The notes under the pieces: generated by a model
Databases searched by the model: none
Seen by the model: the letters and a program-made list of their open reading frames with translations, nothing else
Told to the model about the DNA's origin: nothing
In this document: in pieces, positions 45,101 to 53,137 of the stretch
Layout of the letters: each line of letters opens with the position of its first letter
Position numbering within the stretch: the stretch's first letter is position 1
Assembly (NCBI GenBank): GCA_964471235.1
Contig: CAYYGL010000001.1
Location: 1-64,000, forward strand
Direction: 5' to 3'
DNA from: CAYYGL01 sp964471235
GTDB lineage: Bacteria > Calditrichota > Calditrichia > RBG-13-44-9 > J075
DNA: 64,000 nt
Made by a program: the position numbers and the translations under genes

Positions 45101-45854
45101 CCAGTTGTTTATATTCTTCGTCCACTTCTCCAGTGGTTGCAACAATCTTCAATTTGGTTAAGCTGGCATCCAACATCCAAATGATACAGATTGGAACGGA
45201 AAGTAATTCGGAGGCTTTTTCAGAAACTATTTGTAAAAATTCATGAGGTGTTAAATTCTGCAATTCACGGGATAATGAATACAATATGCTTAGAGTTCTT
45301 TCCAACATTCGTAGATAATCAAACCTTTCAATAGTCAACACAGCATGTCTAGCAAAAGATTCGAGAAGATGAATTTCATCCGGGGGAAATTTCTGTAGTG
45401 TGTTGGAAAAATGATTAAAATAGCCGATGAGATGATTGTCACTTTTTAAAGGGTATGATAAAACTGATTGTAAATCATACCTTACGGCTATTTTGGGATT
45501 AGCTACACCTTGACCAGATTTTTGTAGATTATACTTCTCTATAATTTCTCCGGAAGCGAATAAATTATAATCAAGAGAAGTCGATTTACCTGATGAACTG
45601 TTTGTTCTGGTATTCCTGAACGTGTAATATGCATATTTTTTAAAATGATTATCAAAACCGGCACAGGCGGCAAGTTTCAAAGTCTTGGTTTCTTGATCAA
45701 TAAGAATGAGTGTGCAGGCGTGGGAATGAAGGGCTTTTTTACCCAATTCTGTTAGTCGATTCAGTGCCGACGCTTTATCTTTATATAGAATCGGTACTTT
45801 ACTTAACTCATTTATGAGATCTACAAAATCGATTTGTTGAGTAGAGGTCCCCAT
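42102..45854 (-). CDS. cytoplasmic histidine kinase with about six GAF domains
   Basis: A 1250-residue soluble kinase. About six GAF-type units can be counted (roughly residues 25-180, 200-350, 375-515, 530-680, 690-850, 865-1015), each ending in a helix like FARHAVLTIERF or LALQTSVAIENL. Then comes a HisKA-like helix pair with H1020 (IQHEFNSALGG) and an HATPase domain (N1142, DWGIGI near 1173, GTGLGLP at 1203-1209). No membrane helix, so it senses internal ligands or redox state. Ribosome site AAGGAGGA. Flanked by a sigma factor and a protease gene. Confidence 0.92.
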   Translation of the reverse strand: MGTSTQQIDFVDLINELSKVPILYKDKASALNRLTELGKKALHSHACTLILIDQETKTLKLAACAGFDNHFKKYAYYTFRNTRTNSSSGKSTSLDYNLFASGEIIEKYNLQKSGQGVANPKIAVRYDLQSVLSYPLKSDNHLIGYFNHFSNTLQKFPPDEIHLLESFARHAVLTIERFDYLRMLERTLSILYSLSRELQNLTPHEFLQIVSEKASELLSVPICIIWMLDASLTKLKIVATTGEVDEEYKQLELDIHFPGIQQHLTGKKVGYLEDVTKPNSMYSHPREAKQRGWISLLSAPMWFGEEKLIGMLNLYTKTKRHFKVWEKELFGIFANHAAFSIQKAELMRESQILRYQSQLLDTSAEISYENVDAGEFQQKLSRIVETCAKITNADSCCLRIWNKATNRLELKAIYPRIGTQIQHSFPIEKGIAGYVAKTKKPYYCRNASTDPKYGGFNIGDSIYCAPIKSGDAVIATVSVGKSKPDAFNSDDFPSLLKVLQKVALAIEQAMLNDILLQLPELMTHLESLDVLLKKVVNLTQDLMSEPICIVWLHDKNKDGFVVSEYSIPEGQGAPLKDLVLRNDSKCLTRFLLKNKPYYLEDASVIETHPYYRLVKNLGWKSMLAMPLSYGKKVIGIIEVYSFQHERHFTKWHKNIFKTLALQTSVAIENLNSRRRFQKLNKVIKQMAETRDVNELLRLVLDEGLKLVDSERGWVSRLDFKTGLLHLVEYSGSPPRKHSLKLGRGITGKALSAERPIRVGNVHSSEWKDIYVKCWDDTRSELAVPIVISNAEVRVGKEIRWGSKPIGVLNIESPALNAFSKSDEVILWSLARHAAIMFEKLDFDQKLTQMAQFEKEIVGTSDRTEIVQIVSKAITETLGYEYVNISFVIPELNRIQTEYVVGIPDEEKEIFKQLAIHSLNSNDIQADVVRNRQIEAPGSDDKRYDTHIYKRFHHDRLLRVYIPMIATAKKNQVMGTVEAGYQKGYRKYIYERDVQILKGLVEYSVKALEQHRQLLLEKIQHEFNSALGGIRSNTSFLKRRLPNLPSHLYKAKLDDILTDCEILKLKIEEIQHLLGGESPSSKKERTIVYRDIIIKSIKQFNPLVVGKGLDYKKIYFNVKDAHKIKIYVNRSKLNSVVHNLLTNAIKYAEDDPEKFAIRIDLDEDREYYIIKFKDWGIGIRKSYEEKIFEEGYRTPEAINKDVAGTGLGLPIAKKTMQELGGDLILKNRYKPTEFHVLIPKRLKEFPHDTFR

Positions 45855-45931
45855 GCTAGAATCCTCCTTCGGACTGGGGAATAGCTCAAATAAAAAAGTA
45901 GTAAAACTGCATTTTCCCCATATCCGACCTA

Positions 45932-46711
45932 TCAGTTACCAGGGAAAATTAAAGGTAGTTCAACATTAAGTTGGTTTGTAGTTGTTGAAAACGTACCAAC
46001 TTTTATCTTAAGCGAATCAAATTCAAAAAAGACACTTAATCCTTCAGAATCGGTTCCCGTTAAATTCTGATTTGGTATTAATAGATGAAGGGTTAACTTA
46101 CCCTTTTCGTCAATGGAAAATCGTACAATTTGAAAGTGGATGTCACAGTGTGTAATTTCCGTCACGACACGTACTTTGATATGATGGGGAATAAAACATC
46201 TATCATCTAAAATTTTTTCTTTCTGCAAATGATAAATCCTGGCACTTGCTACACGCATTACCGGAAAAGGGGTTGGTTCTACATCAGAGATTGGTTCTAC
46301 ATCAGAGAATAGAGAGCTTGTAGTAGATTCGCATACTAACCATTTATAAACTTCATGTAATATTTCCCTGGCAGATGTGTCATTTTGTTTTGCGCGGTTT
46401 ATCAAATCGATTAGACTACTTTTTCTTGCTTCGTTTAGTTTTTCAGCCATTTCAATTTGTTCAACTGTTTTTTCCGCAAGTGATTCAATTTCCCTTTGCG
46501 AGAAAGTCGGTTCTTTTTCAGATTTAAATGGCTCAAATAATAACTCGCCTGCAACTTCCGTTTGAATCGCCTTTGCAATCTGTTTTCGAAGTTTCGGATA
46601 CCTACCAAAATAATAATCAATGTTTTTAGATCCACCAGAACGTTTTGCCCTGATGTATTCATCGACGATTTTAGTAATCTTATCAGGTTTATAGACACTA
46701 TTCCGGCTCAT
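45932..46711 (-). CDS. soluble partner of ECF sigma factor, unknown family
   Basis: A 259-residue protein whose start overlaps the sigma-factor stop by 14 bp. Residues 10-55 (DEYIRAKRSGGSKNIDYYFG, then YPKLRKQIAKAIQTE) look like the short helical region of proteins linked to ECF-type systems. Residues 60-140 are helical and charged, and the last 120 form beta strands. There is no membrane helix and no zinc CxxC, unlike common anti-sigma factors. By position it is a candidate soluble anti-sigma or sigma-binding protein. Family unknown. Confidence 0.7.
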   Translation of the reverse strand: MSRNSVYKPDKITKIVDEYIRAKRSGGSKNIDYYFGRYPKLRKQIAKAIQTEVAGELLFEPFKSEKEPTFSQREIESLAEKTVEQIEMAEKLNEARKSSLIDLINRAKQNDTSAREILHEVYKWLVCESTTSSLFSDVEPISDVEPTPFPVMRVASARIYHLQKEKILDDRCFIPHHIKVRVVTEITHCDIHFQIVRFSIDEKGKLTLHLLIPNQNLTGTDSEGLSVFFEFDSLKIKVGTFSTTTNQLNVELPLIFPGN

Positions 46712-47654
46712 GTTTGTCCTGCTTATTATTTCCGATAATAACTTCCTTCTCTAAAAAATTATAAATTTTACGACGAACTAGATGAGCATTTTTCGTATCC
46801 CCGGCTATTTGGGCATACGTCTTCAAATGTAGGAAATGTTGGGTTGCTTTAGCGGAGGCAGAATTCGTTGAGACCGAGGTAAAAGAAATTACAATTTTTC
46901 TATTTGAATATGCAGAAAACCATTTTTTTTCAAATTCCAGCGCGTTTTTTAATGCTTGGTGGTTCCCGTCTATTACTGGGAATAAGTCTTTCAAATCATT
47001 CATCGACAGAATTTTAGCAGTTCGTAAGGATTGGCAATATTCATCAAGAATATCGGTAATTATAATATCTTGTAATTTTTTTTGAGCTCTCTGTGTCCTT
47101 TTGCGAATCGTCGCTGGGTTGATATCTTGAAACACATAAGCGATTTCTTCATAGGTAAATTCTTCACAAAATCGAAGCAATAACAAACTCCTGTCCTGAT
47201 GAGGAAGACGTTTCAGAAAATTATTTAATTGGATTTTTTTTCTATCTTGTAAATCATTATGTACAGTATATGCAAGGGGTTGATTTTCTAACTCCCCCTC
47301 AACCATTTCTTTTTCAATATCCCGATCACGAAAGTTGGGATTATCTAAAGATATTACGATCAGATGTGGTTTTCTTTTTCGGGCGGTAAGGATTTGTTTA
47401 TTACAAATCCAATACAACCATTTCTTAAAATTAGTACCCAACTCAGTTTCGTCTATATCTTCAGGTATAGTAAAAACCTCACGTGCTTTCCATGCCTGAA
47501 GAAAAGTCGCCTGTAATATTTTACTGGTATCAAACTTATCAAATCCTGATCTGGTAATAAAATTCTCCAATTCTGCACCGTATTTTTTAAACAGATAAGC
47601 AAAGCACTGTTTGTCACCTTCCTTAAAGCCCCTAATTATCTCAATTAAGGACAT
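46698..47654 (-). CDS. ECF-type RNA polymerase sigma factor with C-terminal extension
   Basis: A 318-residue protein with sigma2 (FKEGDKQCFAYLFKKYGAE, ATFLQAWKAREVF) and sigma4 (LPHQDRSLLLLRFCEEFTYE, then EIAYVFQDINPATIRKRTQR) regions, followed by about 110 extra residues (helical; ALKNALEFEKKWFSAYSNRK; YAQIAGDTKNAHLVRRKIYN). Typical ECF factors are near 200 residues, so the extension may be a built-in control domain. GGAGAA favours ATG 47654 over ATG 47702. First gene of the cassette. Confidence 0.85.
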   Translation of the reverse strand: MSLIEIIRGFKEGDKQCFAYLFKKYGAELENFITRSGFDKFDTSKILQATFLQAWKAREVFTIPEDIDETELGTNFKKWLYWICNKQILTARKRKPHLIVISLDNPNFRDRDIEKEMVEGELENQPLAYTVHNDLQDRKKIQLNNFLKRLPHQDRSLLLLRFCEEFTYEEIAYVFQDINPATIRKRTQRAQKKLQDIIITDILDEYCQSLRTAKILSMNDLKDLFPVIDGNHQALKNALEFEKKWFSAYSNRKIVISFTSVSTNSASAKATQHFLHLKTYAQIAGDTKNAHLVRRKIYNFLEKEVIIGNNKQDKHEPE

Positions 47655-48024
47655 AGGCGTTCTCCAATGTTGTATTTTGATCCACTTGCCTGAACCCCAC
47701 ATCCCTATACCGGGAAGGCTGTAAATACGTTATTCCTTCCGTGGAGAGTTATGTTTAAAACTCGGTCTGGAAATTACTCATGAAGTATAATGTTATTGTT
47801 TTTTTAAAATACACTCTTCCCAAAGAAAGAAAAAGAAAAAATACTTTTTACAACTACTTTATAACTATCAACTACTTTTTATTATGTGTGACATATTTTG
47901 TAGTATTATTTTTTTATTTTCCCTTATTCATCTAATCTTAATCCATTTCTGTGGGAATCAGTCCCATCCGTGAAAAATAAGACTATAATTAATATAGAGT
48001 ATGTAAAATGGGGAAGGAGCGTAT
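47655..48024. other. 370-bp AT-rich divergent control region
   Basis: Lies between the sigma-factor gene (minus) and a small membrane-protein gene (plus). It is strikingly AT-rich. CAACTACTTT occurs twice (47851-47860 and 47869-47878), 18 bp apart, which could be paired protein-binding sites. On the plus strand TATAAT (47984-47989) lies 36 bp before the small gene, with TGGGA/TCCCA inverted arms (47952-47956 and 47962-47966) at the -35 place. Confidence 0.4.
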
Positions 48025-48285
48025 ATGTTCTTAGAAGGTTCATTCAGAAGTTTTTTGGCAGGAAATATTTTTGGGTTGCTTTGGGGCTTCTCCGGTGTTA
48101 TCGGGAGACGACTTTTGCAGATTTTTTTTGCTGTCTGTGTAATTGTGGTTATTGTTTTTATTGTTTTTGAGGGAATGGATGATGTCGTAAGTCTTTTCGA
48201 GTGGATGTTTGACCAATTACTAAATTATGTATACTTTGCCATGGGCGTAGTGAATGGTATGTTGATCTCCTATCGGCGCACATGA
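48025..48285 (+). CDS. small membrane protein
   Basis: An 86-residue protein with at least one strong membrane helix (LLQIFFAVCVIVVIVFIVF) and hydrophobic segments at both ends. No family recognised. A near-ideal AAGGAG (48014-48019) sits 5 nt before ATG 48025, and a TATAAT lies upstream, so I take it as real. It is divergent from the sigma-factor cassette and is the only plus-strand gene between 36.4 and 53.1 kb. It may be a membrane input or an effector for that cassette. Confidence 0.6.
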   Translation: MFLEGSFRSFLAGNIFGLLWGFSGVIGRRLLQIFFAVCVIVVIVFIVFEGMDDVVSLFEWMFDQLLNYVYFAMGVVNGMLISYRRT

Positions 48286-48408
48286 AAGTTTGTTAGTTCT
48301 AGGTGTTATACTGGAGTGTGATGGAAGTGTTTTTGCTATCGTAACCTCTTTTGAAATACAATTTTTTCCATTGAGAAATTCCAGAGTTCCAGTCAACAGT
48401 ATCGCTGT

Positions 48409-51120
48409 TCAAAACACAGGCTGACTGCTTTCTTTCATCACTCCTTCAATACTCTCCACACCCGCTAAAGCACAATCGCCATTGATAAAAACACGCCTGT
48501 CGGAATATTCCCGGAGAATGTCGGTAAGAAACTGTTTCTCTGCCTCATAATCCAGGTTGTCTGCCACACGCCAGATTGTGACAACCGGCTGTTCTTGCAG
48601 TTTCCCGGTTACAAATAAATATCGACGGTTCTGATGGGGGCGAGCAAACACCTGTTCCACCTCTATCCCCAGCCAATTTACAAATGTTTGCACCAGGTCG
48701 ATTGTGGCGGTTGAGGAACCCCCGGCGCGGAACAAATTCAACTTGTATTCAAACGGATTGCGCATTCGGTTGATATTCAAAAACGTTGGGCTTTGCCGGG
48801 TCTCGCTGGAGAGCATATACCGGACGGTGTAGTCCGGCAACTCAGTTAACATGTTCGAAGAATTGCCAAATGTTATGTTTTCAAGCGCATCTTCAAATTG
48901 TTCCAATCCCTGGTAACAGAAAAACCCGCCGCCTTCCCATCCTAAATCCCGGGAAATTTTTCCCGGATCGCCATGCAGCACTTTTTTCATTCGCGGTAAG
49001 ATGACCGAGTAAAAATGCTCTCCCATCTCCACCCCCACCCATTTTCGTTTCATTTTCTGCGCTACGGCAATCGTAGTGCCGGAACCCAGGAAGAAATCCA
49101 TCACCCATTCCCCGGGCATGGTGGAAGATTCTATCACACGTTGCAGTAAGGCTTCGGCATTTTCGGTGGCAAAATGATGCCGTTGGGCATACCCGGGAAT
49201 GTCCAACCACTCATTGCCGACCATCTCGCTATCATATAACAACTCCGGCACTCCTTTTATCGTATTCCCGAAGCAATCCACATAACTTTTTTCCGGGTTG
49301 ATACGCACTTTATTGCGGGCGATCAGCCGGTCGATTCGCTGCTGAGAAAGCGCCCAGCGGCGGTTCCGCGGGGGATAATAGGTTCTTCCCAGTATTTTCC
49401 GGGGACGCTCATCCTTGCGGGGAAAATGGAGCAGAGGGTACCAGCGCGGGGGGGTCGGGCGTTCCACCGGGTTCGGCTTAAACCGGGGGGATTTGGCATA
49501 TAAAAACAGAGTCTCGGTTTTCACGGTAAACTGGGTATCCACCTGCTGTTTTGCCAGGGTGCGATTCACGATAATCTCATTGCGGAAATTATCTTTCCCG
49601 AAAAGACGGTCCAACATCAAACGGGCATACATGGTTCCATTGTAGTCGCAACGCAGAAACAAGCAGCCATCGGACCGCAGTGATGAATGAGCCAGACTTA
49701 CCCGGTTCTCCAACATGGTTATCCAGGTGGAATCTTTATACCCCACTTTATACAGGTAATCCGCTTCCTGTTCTTTATTAAAGGGGGGATCAATATAGAT
49801 GCATTTGATTTTCTCTTTCAAAAGCGGTGAAATGGTATTTAAGGCAGTCCAGTTTTCACTGTTCCATACGTAACCATCAATGATGTCGGCTAACCGATGG
49901 TTTGCTGATAGTCCTTCCAAAAGCTTTACCTTAAACGACTCATCGAAGAAACGGGTATCAATCGGAAGGTGCTGCCATGTTGGTTGATATAGCAACATTT
50001 CCAGTGTTTCCCGTACCTCGCTGTCGAAGTGAAAACCGAATAAATCCCGCCATTCCCTTAATTGTGCTGTATTATCGGCAAGCTGTTCTACCACCCACCC
50101 CCACAGGTCATTGCCAGCATAGTGTTGAATGTGGCTGAGGCTGATGACATAATCTGTGCTGAGCACGAAACTTCTTTTCTCCCAGACCTGTTTTTGAAAA
50201 TCCTCGATTTGCCCCAGCATTTCAATGACTTTAGCAGCAATGGTATGTACGATCGTTGCCAGATGAAGTTGATAGCGAAGATTGCTCTCGGTCAGAGTGG
50301 GGAAATTGTCAAAATTGAAAATCTCGGATTTGATATAAAAATCCAATTCGGTTATCAGAAAATTTGCCAGATCCTTGTGGATGAAATAATCCTGTTCATT
50401 TTTTCGGGTAAAACGGGATAAGTGCTCCGCCAATGTTCTCAGGAAATCATCCGCTACATTGCCGGGTAGGGGGAGTTGGGGGAGTGAGTTTCGAAAAGCT
50501 TCCAGAACAGAGGCATTGATGTGTTTCTGGGTGATTTTTCCGAAATGCTCCCTCTCCGCTTCTTTCGGGGATCGAAATTCAAAGTAAAAATGAAGTTGGT
50601 TTTCCTGAATTTCCCATGCCGGCCGGGAAAGGAAAAAATATTGTTTATGAGTGCTTTTTATGTTCCCATGAAAAGCCTCTGCCTGCACGATCCGAAATGA
50701 GATTTCCCATCCATCGTGGGTAAAGCGGTAGCTCTGGAAAAACGGGCTGGATTTAATAAAATACTGATCGTGATTGATCCAGTAGAAGGCAATTTCTTCC
50801 CCGTTATAAGGCAGGATGTACTTATGTTTTTTGCCATAACGCCGTTGGGGAATAAAATCTCCCCCATGATAATAGCGAGAGAAAAAACGAATGAGGTGAT
50901 TGTAGACCTCGCCCTCCGGTTCAGCAGCTTTCGGGGCGTCCCGGGTGAGTTTCGGTAAATGCTCCTGAATAAATCCAACCAGATCCTGATTGATAAAGCG
51001 CAGAATTTCTTCCCGCCGATAGCGGATGATTCGATAGATTCCGAAATCCAGATCCGGTTCATTCAGATAGAAAAGGGATTGCAACAGGTTCAAAAATTGT
51101 TCTCGGAGAGGTTCGCTCAT
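48409..51120 (-). CDS. type III-like DNA adenine/cytosine-N methyltransferase (Mod)
   Basis: A 903-residue methylase of the beta class: catalytic motif IV DPPF (444-447) comes before SAM-binding motif I DFFLGSGTT (675-683). The first 430 residues are an extra domain (starts LFYLNEPDLDFGIYRIIRYR) found in some long Mod proteins, and about 210 residues follow motif I. It would methylate an amino group of A or C within a recognition site and protect the host from the Res-like helicase/nuclease. The gene is far from its likely partner at 37-40 kb, separated by the signalling cassette. Confidence 0.88.
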   Translation of the reverse strand: MSEPLREQFLNLLQSLFYLNEPDLDFGIYRIIRYRREEILRFINQDLVGFIQEHLPKLTRDAPKAAEPEGEVYNHLIRFFSRYYHGGDFIPQRRYGKKHKYILPYNGEEIAFYWINHDQYFIKSSPFFQSYRFTHDGWEISFRIVQAEAFHGNIKSTHKQYFFLSRPAWEIQENQLHFYFEFRSPKEAEREHFGKITQKHINASVLEAFRNSLPQLPLPGNVADDFLRTLAEHLSRFTRKNEQDYFIHKDLANFLITELDFYIKSEIFNFDNFPTLTESNLRYQLHLATIVHTIAAKVIEMLGQIEDFQKQVWEKRSFVLSTDYVISLSHIQHYAGNDLWGWVVEQLADNTAQLREWRDLFGFHFDSEVRETLEMLLYQPTWQHLPIDTRFFDESFKVKLLEGLSANHRLADIIDGYVWNSENWTALNTISPLLKEKIKCIYIDPPFNKEQEADYLYKVGYKDSTWITMLENRVSLAHSSLRSDGCLFLRCDYNGTMYARLMLDRLFGKDNFRNEIIVNRTLAKQQVDTQFTVKTETLFLYAKSPRFKPNPVERPTPPRWYPLLHFPRKDERPRKILGRTYYPPRNRRWALSQQRIDRLIARNKVRINPEKSYVDCFGNTIKGVPELLYDSEMVGNEWLDIPGYAQRHHFATENAEALLQRVIESSTMPGEWVMDFFLGSGTTIAVAQKMKRKWVGVEMGEHFYSVILPRMKKVLHGDPGKISRDLGWEGGGFFCYQGLEQFEDALENITFGNSSNMLTELPDYTVRYMLSSETRQSPTFLNINRMRNPFEYKLNLFRAGGSSTATIDLVQTFVNWLGIEVEQVFARPHQNRRYLFVTGKLQEQPVVTIWRVADNLDYEAEKQFLTDILREYSDRRVFINGDCALAGVESIEGVMKESSQPVF

Positions 51121-51206
51121 ACCGGGTCAAGTTTATAGAGTTAACGTAGTTAAAATGCACAAAGGGAAGCCGATGGTGCTAAAACCCAGCGTTATGCCGT
51201 AGAATT

Positions 51207-52007
51207 TTACTCGGAATCGGATGACGTATCAACCAAATTGTTATCCGAATGCCGGTTTTCCGGGGTAACACGCCGTACCGACAGGGATTCCATATTCCCA
51301 ATTACAATGTGGAAAACACCTTGTTCCTGTAATGCCCTTGCCAGTTGGATAGCCCGATTTTCCAGACGAATGTTCTCTACACCGGCAATAAAGAGCACCG
51401 TTTGCCAGTTCTGCCGGAACATTCTGCCCATCCCCCATGCCGTATTGGTAAAATATTCTACCAAAATTTCCTGAGAAAGGGTGCGGGCGTCCGGGAATTT
51501 TTTCCGGATTGCCTGAATAACATTTGGGGTAAATCCTTCAAGGGGTTGATCAACATGCAGGATATTGAAATAATAAACCAGTTGATGCCAGGGAGCGTGT
51601 TTTATCCAAGTCGTGATCTGATTTTTGTCACAAAATATTCGATTGCTTCCATTGGAAACATCATACAGTAGATAGTAATGCTCCGGTAGGCGCTTTTTCA
51701 AGTCTGCTACATCGGAAAAATTAAATCCGATAATCGAATCCCTCTGTACCGCTTTTCCGGCATGAATGACAGGATGCCGGGCAAATTCCTTCCGAAGTTG
51801 AGATAATAGAAGGGAGTTATCCTTACCGATAATCAATTCACCGATGATGGAAAGTTTACGAAATTCAGGGGAGGAAATGATCACCCGTTTTTGCATTCGG
51901 GAAATTTCTTCACTCAACCGATGAATAAGAGATAACCGCTTCTTTTCTCCACAAAAGGCAATGATCCGGCTGTCAGAGTTCACTAAAATACTTCGGTAAA
52001 AAAGCAT
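51207..52007 (-). CDS. YqeC-like protein with degenerate P-loop
   Basis: A 266-residue protein that recalls YqeC, the accessory protein of selenium-dependent hydroxylases. The first strand and loop (IIAFCGEKKRLSLIHRLSEE) sit where YqeC has a GGGGKTT P-loop, so ATP binding is doubtful here. The middle (YYLLYDVSNGSNRIFCDKNQ, then LVYYFNILHVDQPLEG) follows YqeC's EADG and later segments. No selenium or molybdenum genes are near. It ends 87 bp before the methylase gene on the same strand. The family call is tentative. Confidence 0.55.
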   Translation of the reverse strand: MLFYRSILVNSDSRIIAFCGEKKRLSLIHRLSEEISRMQKRVIISSPEFRKLSIIGELIIGKDNSLLLSQLRKEFARHPVIHAGKAVQRDSIIGFNFSDVADLKKRLPEHYYLLYDVSNGSNRIFCDKNQITTWIKHAPWHQLVYYFNILHVDQPLEGFTPNVIQAIRKKFPDARTLSQEILVEYFTNTAWGMGRMFRQNWQTVLFIAGVENIRLENRAIQLARALQEQGVFHIVIGNMESLSVRRVTPENRHSDNNLVDTSSDSE

Positions 52008-52100
52008 ATTTGAGTAGTTCCTGTTAACTTACATTAACCTGTCCTGCGGGTGTAAAACCAAACTTTTCCGCCTGATGTTTCCTGACGAGAGGTAACCGTT

Positions 52101-52526
52101 TTAAGCATGCCTTCCTGGCAGCACTTTTAATCCCAGTTCCTGAAAAGAGGCTTTGGTCGTGAATATGTTCCGGATTCGGCGCCGATTCATGAACATATAA
52201 GCCGCGTAATCATAGAGGTTCAAATCCAACTCCGGATGCTTTCTCATCAGTCTCACCGCTTCCCGCTGGGTTTTTCTACCTACCCACAGGATATGTAGGT
52301 GTGTTCCGGTATACGCTTCTTCAATAGTTTCGTAAAATTTAAAAGCCACCGACAGATTCAGATTGTTTTTCAGGGTGTCAAACGCCATCCCGATAGAAAT
52401 ATTATGGGTAAAAAAACTGTCACCCTGGTTTAGCATTTGTTGAAATGCTTCTTCAAATACATCATGGTGCTCTGCGGCCGGATTTATCAATTGAACCCAG
52501 CCGGTGTCGTCAATAAATATCTTCAT
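52101..52526 (-). CDS. PIN-domain protein (VapC-like toxin, incomplete active site)
   Basis: A 141-residue PIN-like protein: first strand MKIFIDDTGW with Asp, then a helical body, LDLNLYDYAAYMFMNRRRIR with the second Asp, and a last strand NIFTTKASFQELGLKVLP. In active VapC toxins the last part reads TFDxHF; here the Asp is replaced (TTKASF), so nuclease activity may be weak or lost. Its ATG overlaps the antitoxin stop (ATGA), the normal order of such pairs. Confidence 0.75.
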   Translation of the reverse strand: MKIFIDDTGWVQLINPAAEHHDVFEEAFQQMLNQGDSFFTHNISIGMAFDTLKNNLNLSVAFKFYETIEEAYTGTHLHILWVGRKTQREAVRLMRKHPELDLNLYDYAAYMFMNRRRIRNIFTTKASFQELGLKVLPGRHA

Positions 52527-52738
52527 TCCGATTCTGATTTTTGGAGTTTTCCAGCCAGACCAATTAATTGATAAAGGGGATTTTCCGAGAGGATTAAATC
52601 CAGGCGCCCGGATTTAATCTTTTTTATTGACACCTCCACCCGATCCCCCGATTCTAATCGTAATTTTTGCCGCACTTCCTGAGGCAGTATAATGCTTTTA
52701 TCTTCCTGAATCTGGGTTACAAACGTTGCAAATTTCAT
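52523..52738 (-). CDS. AbrB/SpoVT-type antitoxin
   Basis: A 71-residue DNA-binding protein with the swapped-hairpin AbrB fold: FVTQIQEDKSIILPQEVRQK, then LRLESGDRVEVSIKKIKSGR. It should neutralise the downstream PIN protein and repress its own promoter. The frame opens at 52828, but AAGGGGAA places the start at ATG 52738. Confidence 0.82.
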   Translation of the reverse strand: MKFATFVTQIQEDKSIILPQEVRQKLRLESGDRVEVSIKKIKSGRLDLILSENPLYQLIGLAGKLQKSESE

Positions 52739-53137
52739 AAATTCCCCTTCAGTGTATCCACATGTTCCCCTGATCTGAACATCAGGAGATCTCTCCCTGT
52801 CCTGACTTATGAACATTCTGAAAAACAAAAAAAATTAGCAATCTTTACTTCCGGTTACAAGACATTTCTATACTTGCAGTTGAATACCTTGTGGGTTCTC
52901 ATTCGGAACTCAACCATTCCATGTCCACACGCAAGAAGGTTGTCCTGGTTAATAAATGCAAAAAAGGAGAGATATTTGAGAAATATATCAACAACCTTAC
53001 TTTGGATTTGTGAACGAGACCAACATACCCCCAGTTGAAAAATGCCTTGGGAATTCATACCAACCGAAGTATCTTCGATAATTAGAAAACAACCACGAGT
53101 TTTCCTTGTTTACTCGGAGTGAGAGGAGAGTAATGAG
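52739..53137. other. 399-bp divergent intergenic region
   Basis: Between the antitoxin gene (minus) and the amidotransferase-like gene (plus). It marks the right edge of the accessory region. Several short frames cross it on both strands, but none has a ribosome-binding site and good composition. I see no repeat or attachment site. Confidence 0.4.

Noticed and set aside
40426..48408. Direct repeats or att sites flanking the signalling cassette
   Set aside because: I compared the two edges by eye and found only short AT-rich similarities; no integrase or transposase is present.
52855..53058. 67-codon minus-strand frame upstream of the antitoxin gene
   Set aside because: No ribosome-binding site and no recognisable family; the gap is AT-rich and many frames are open by chance.
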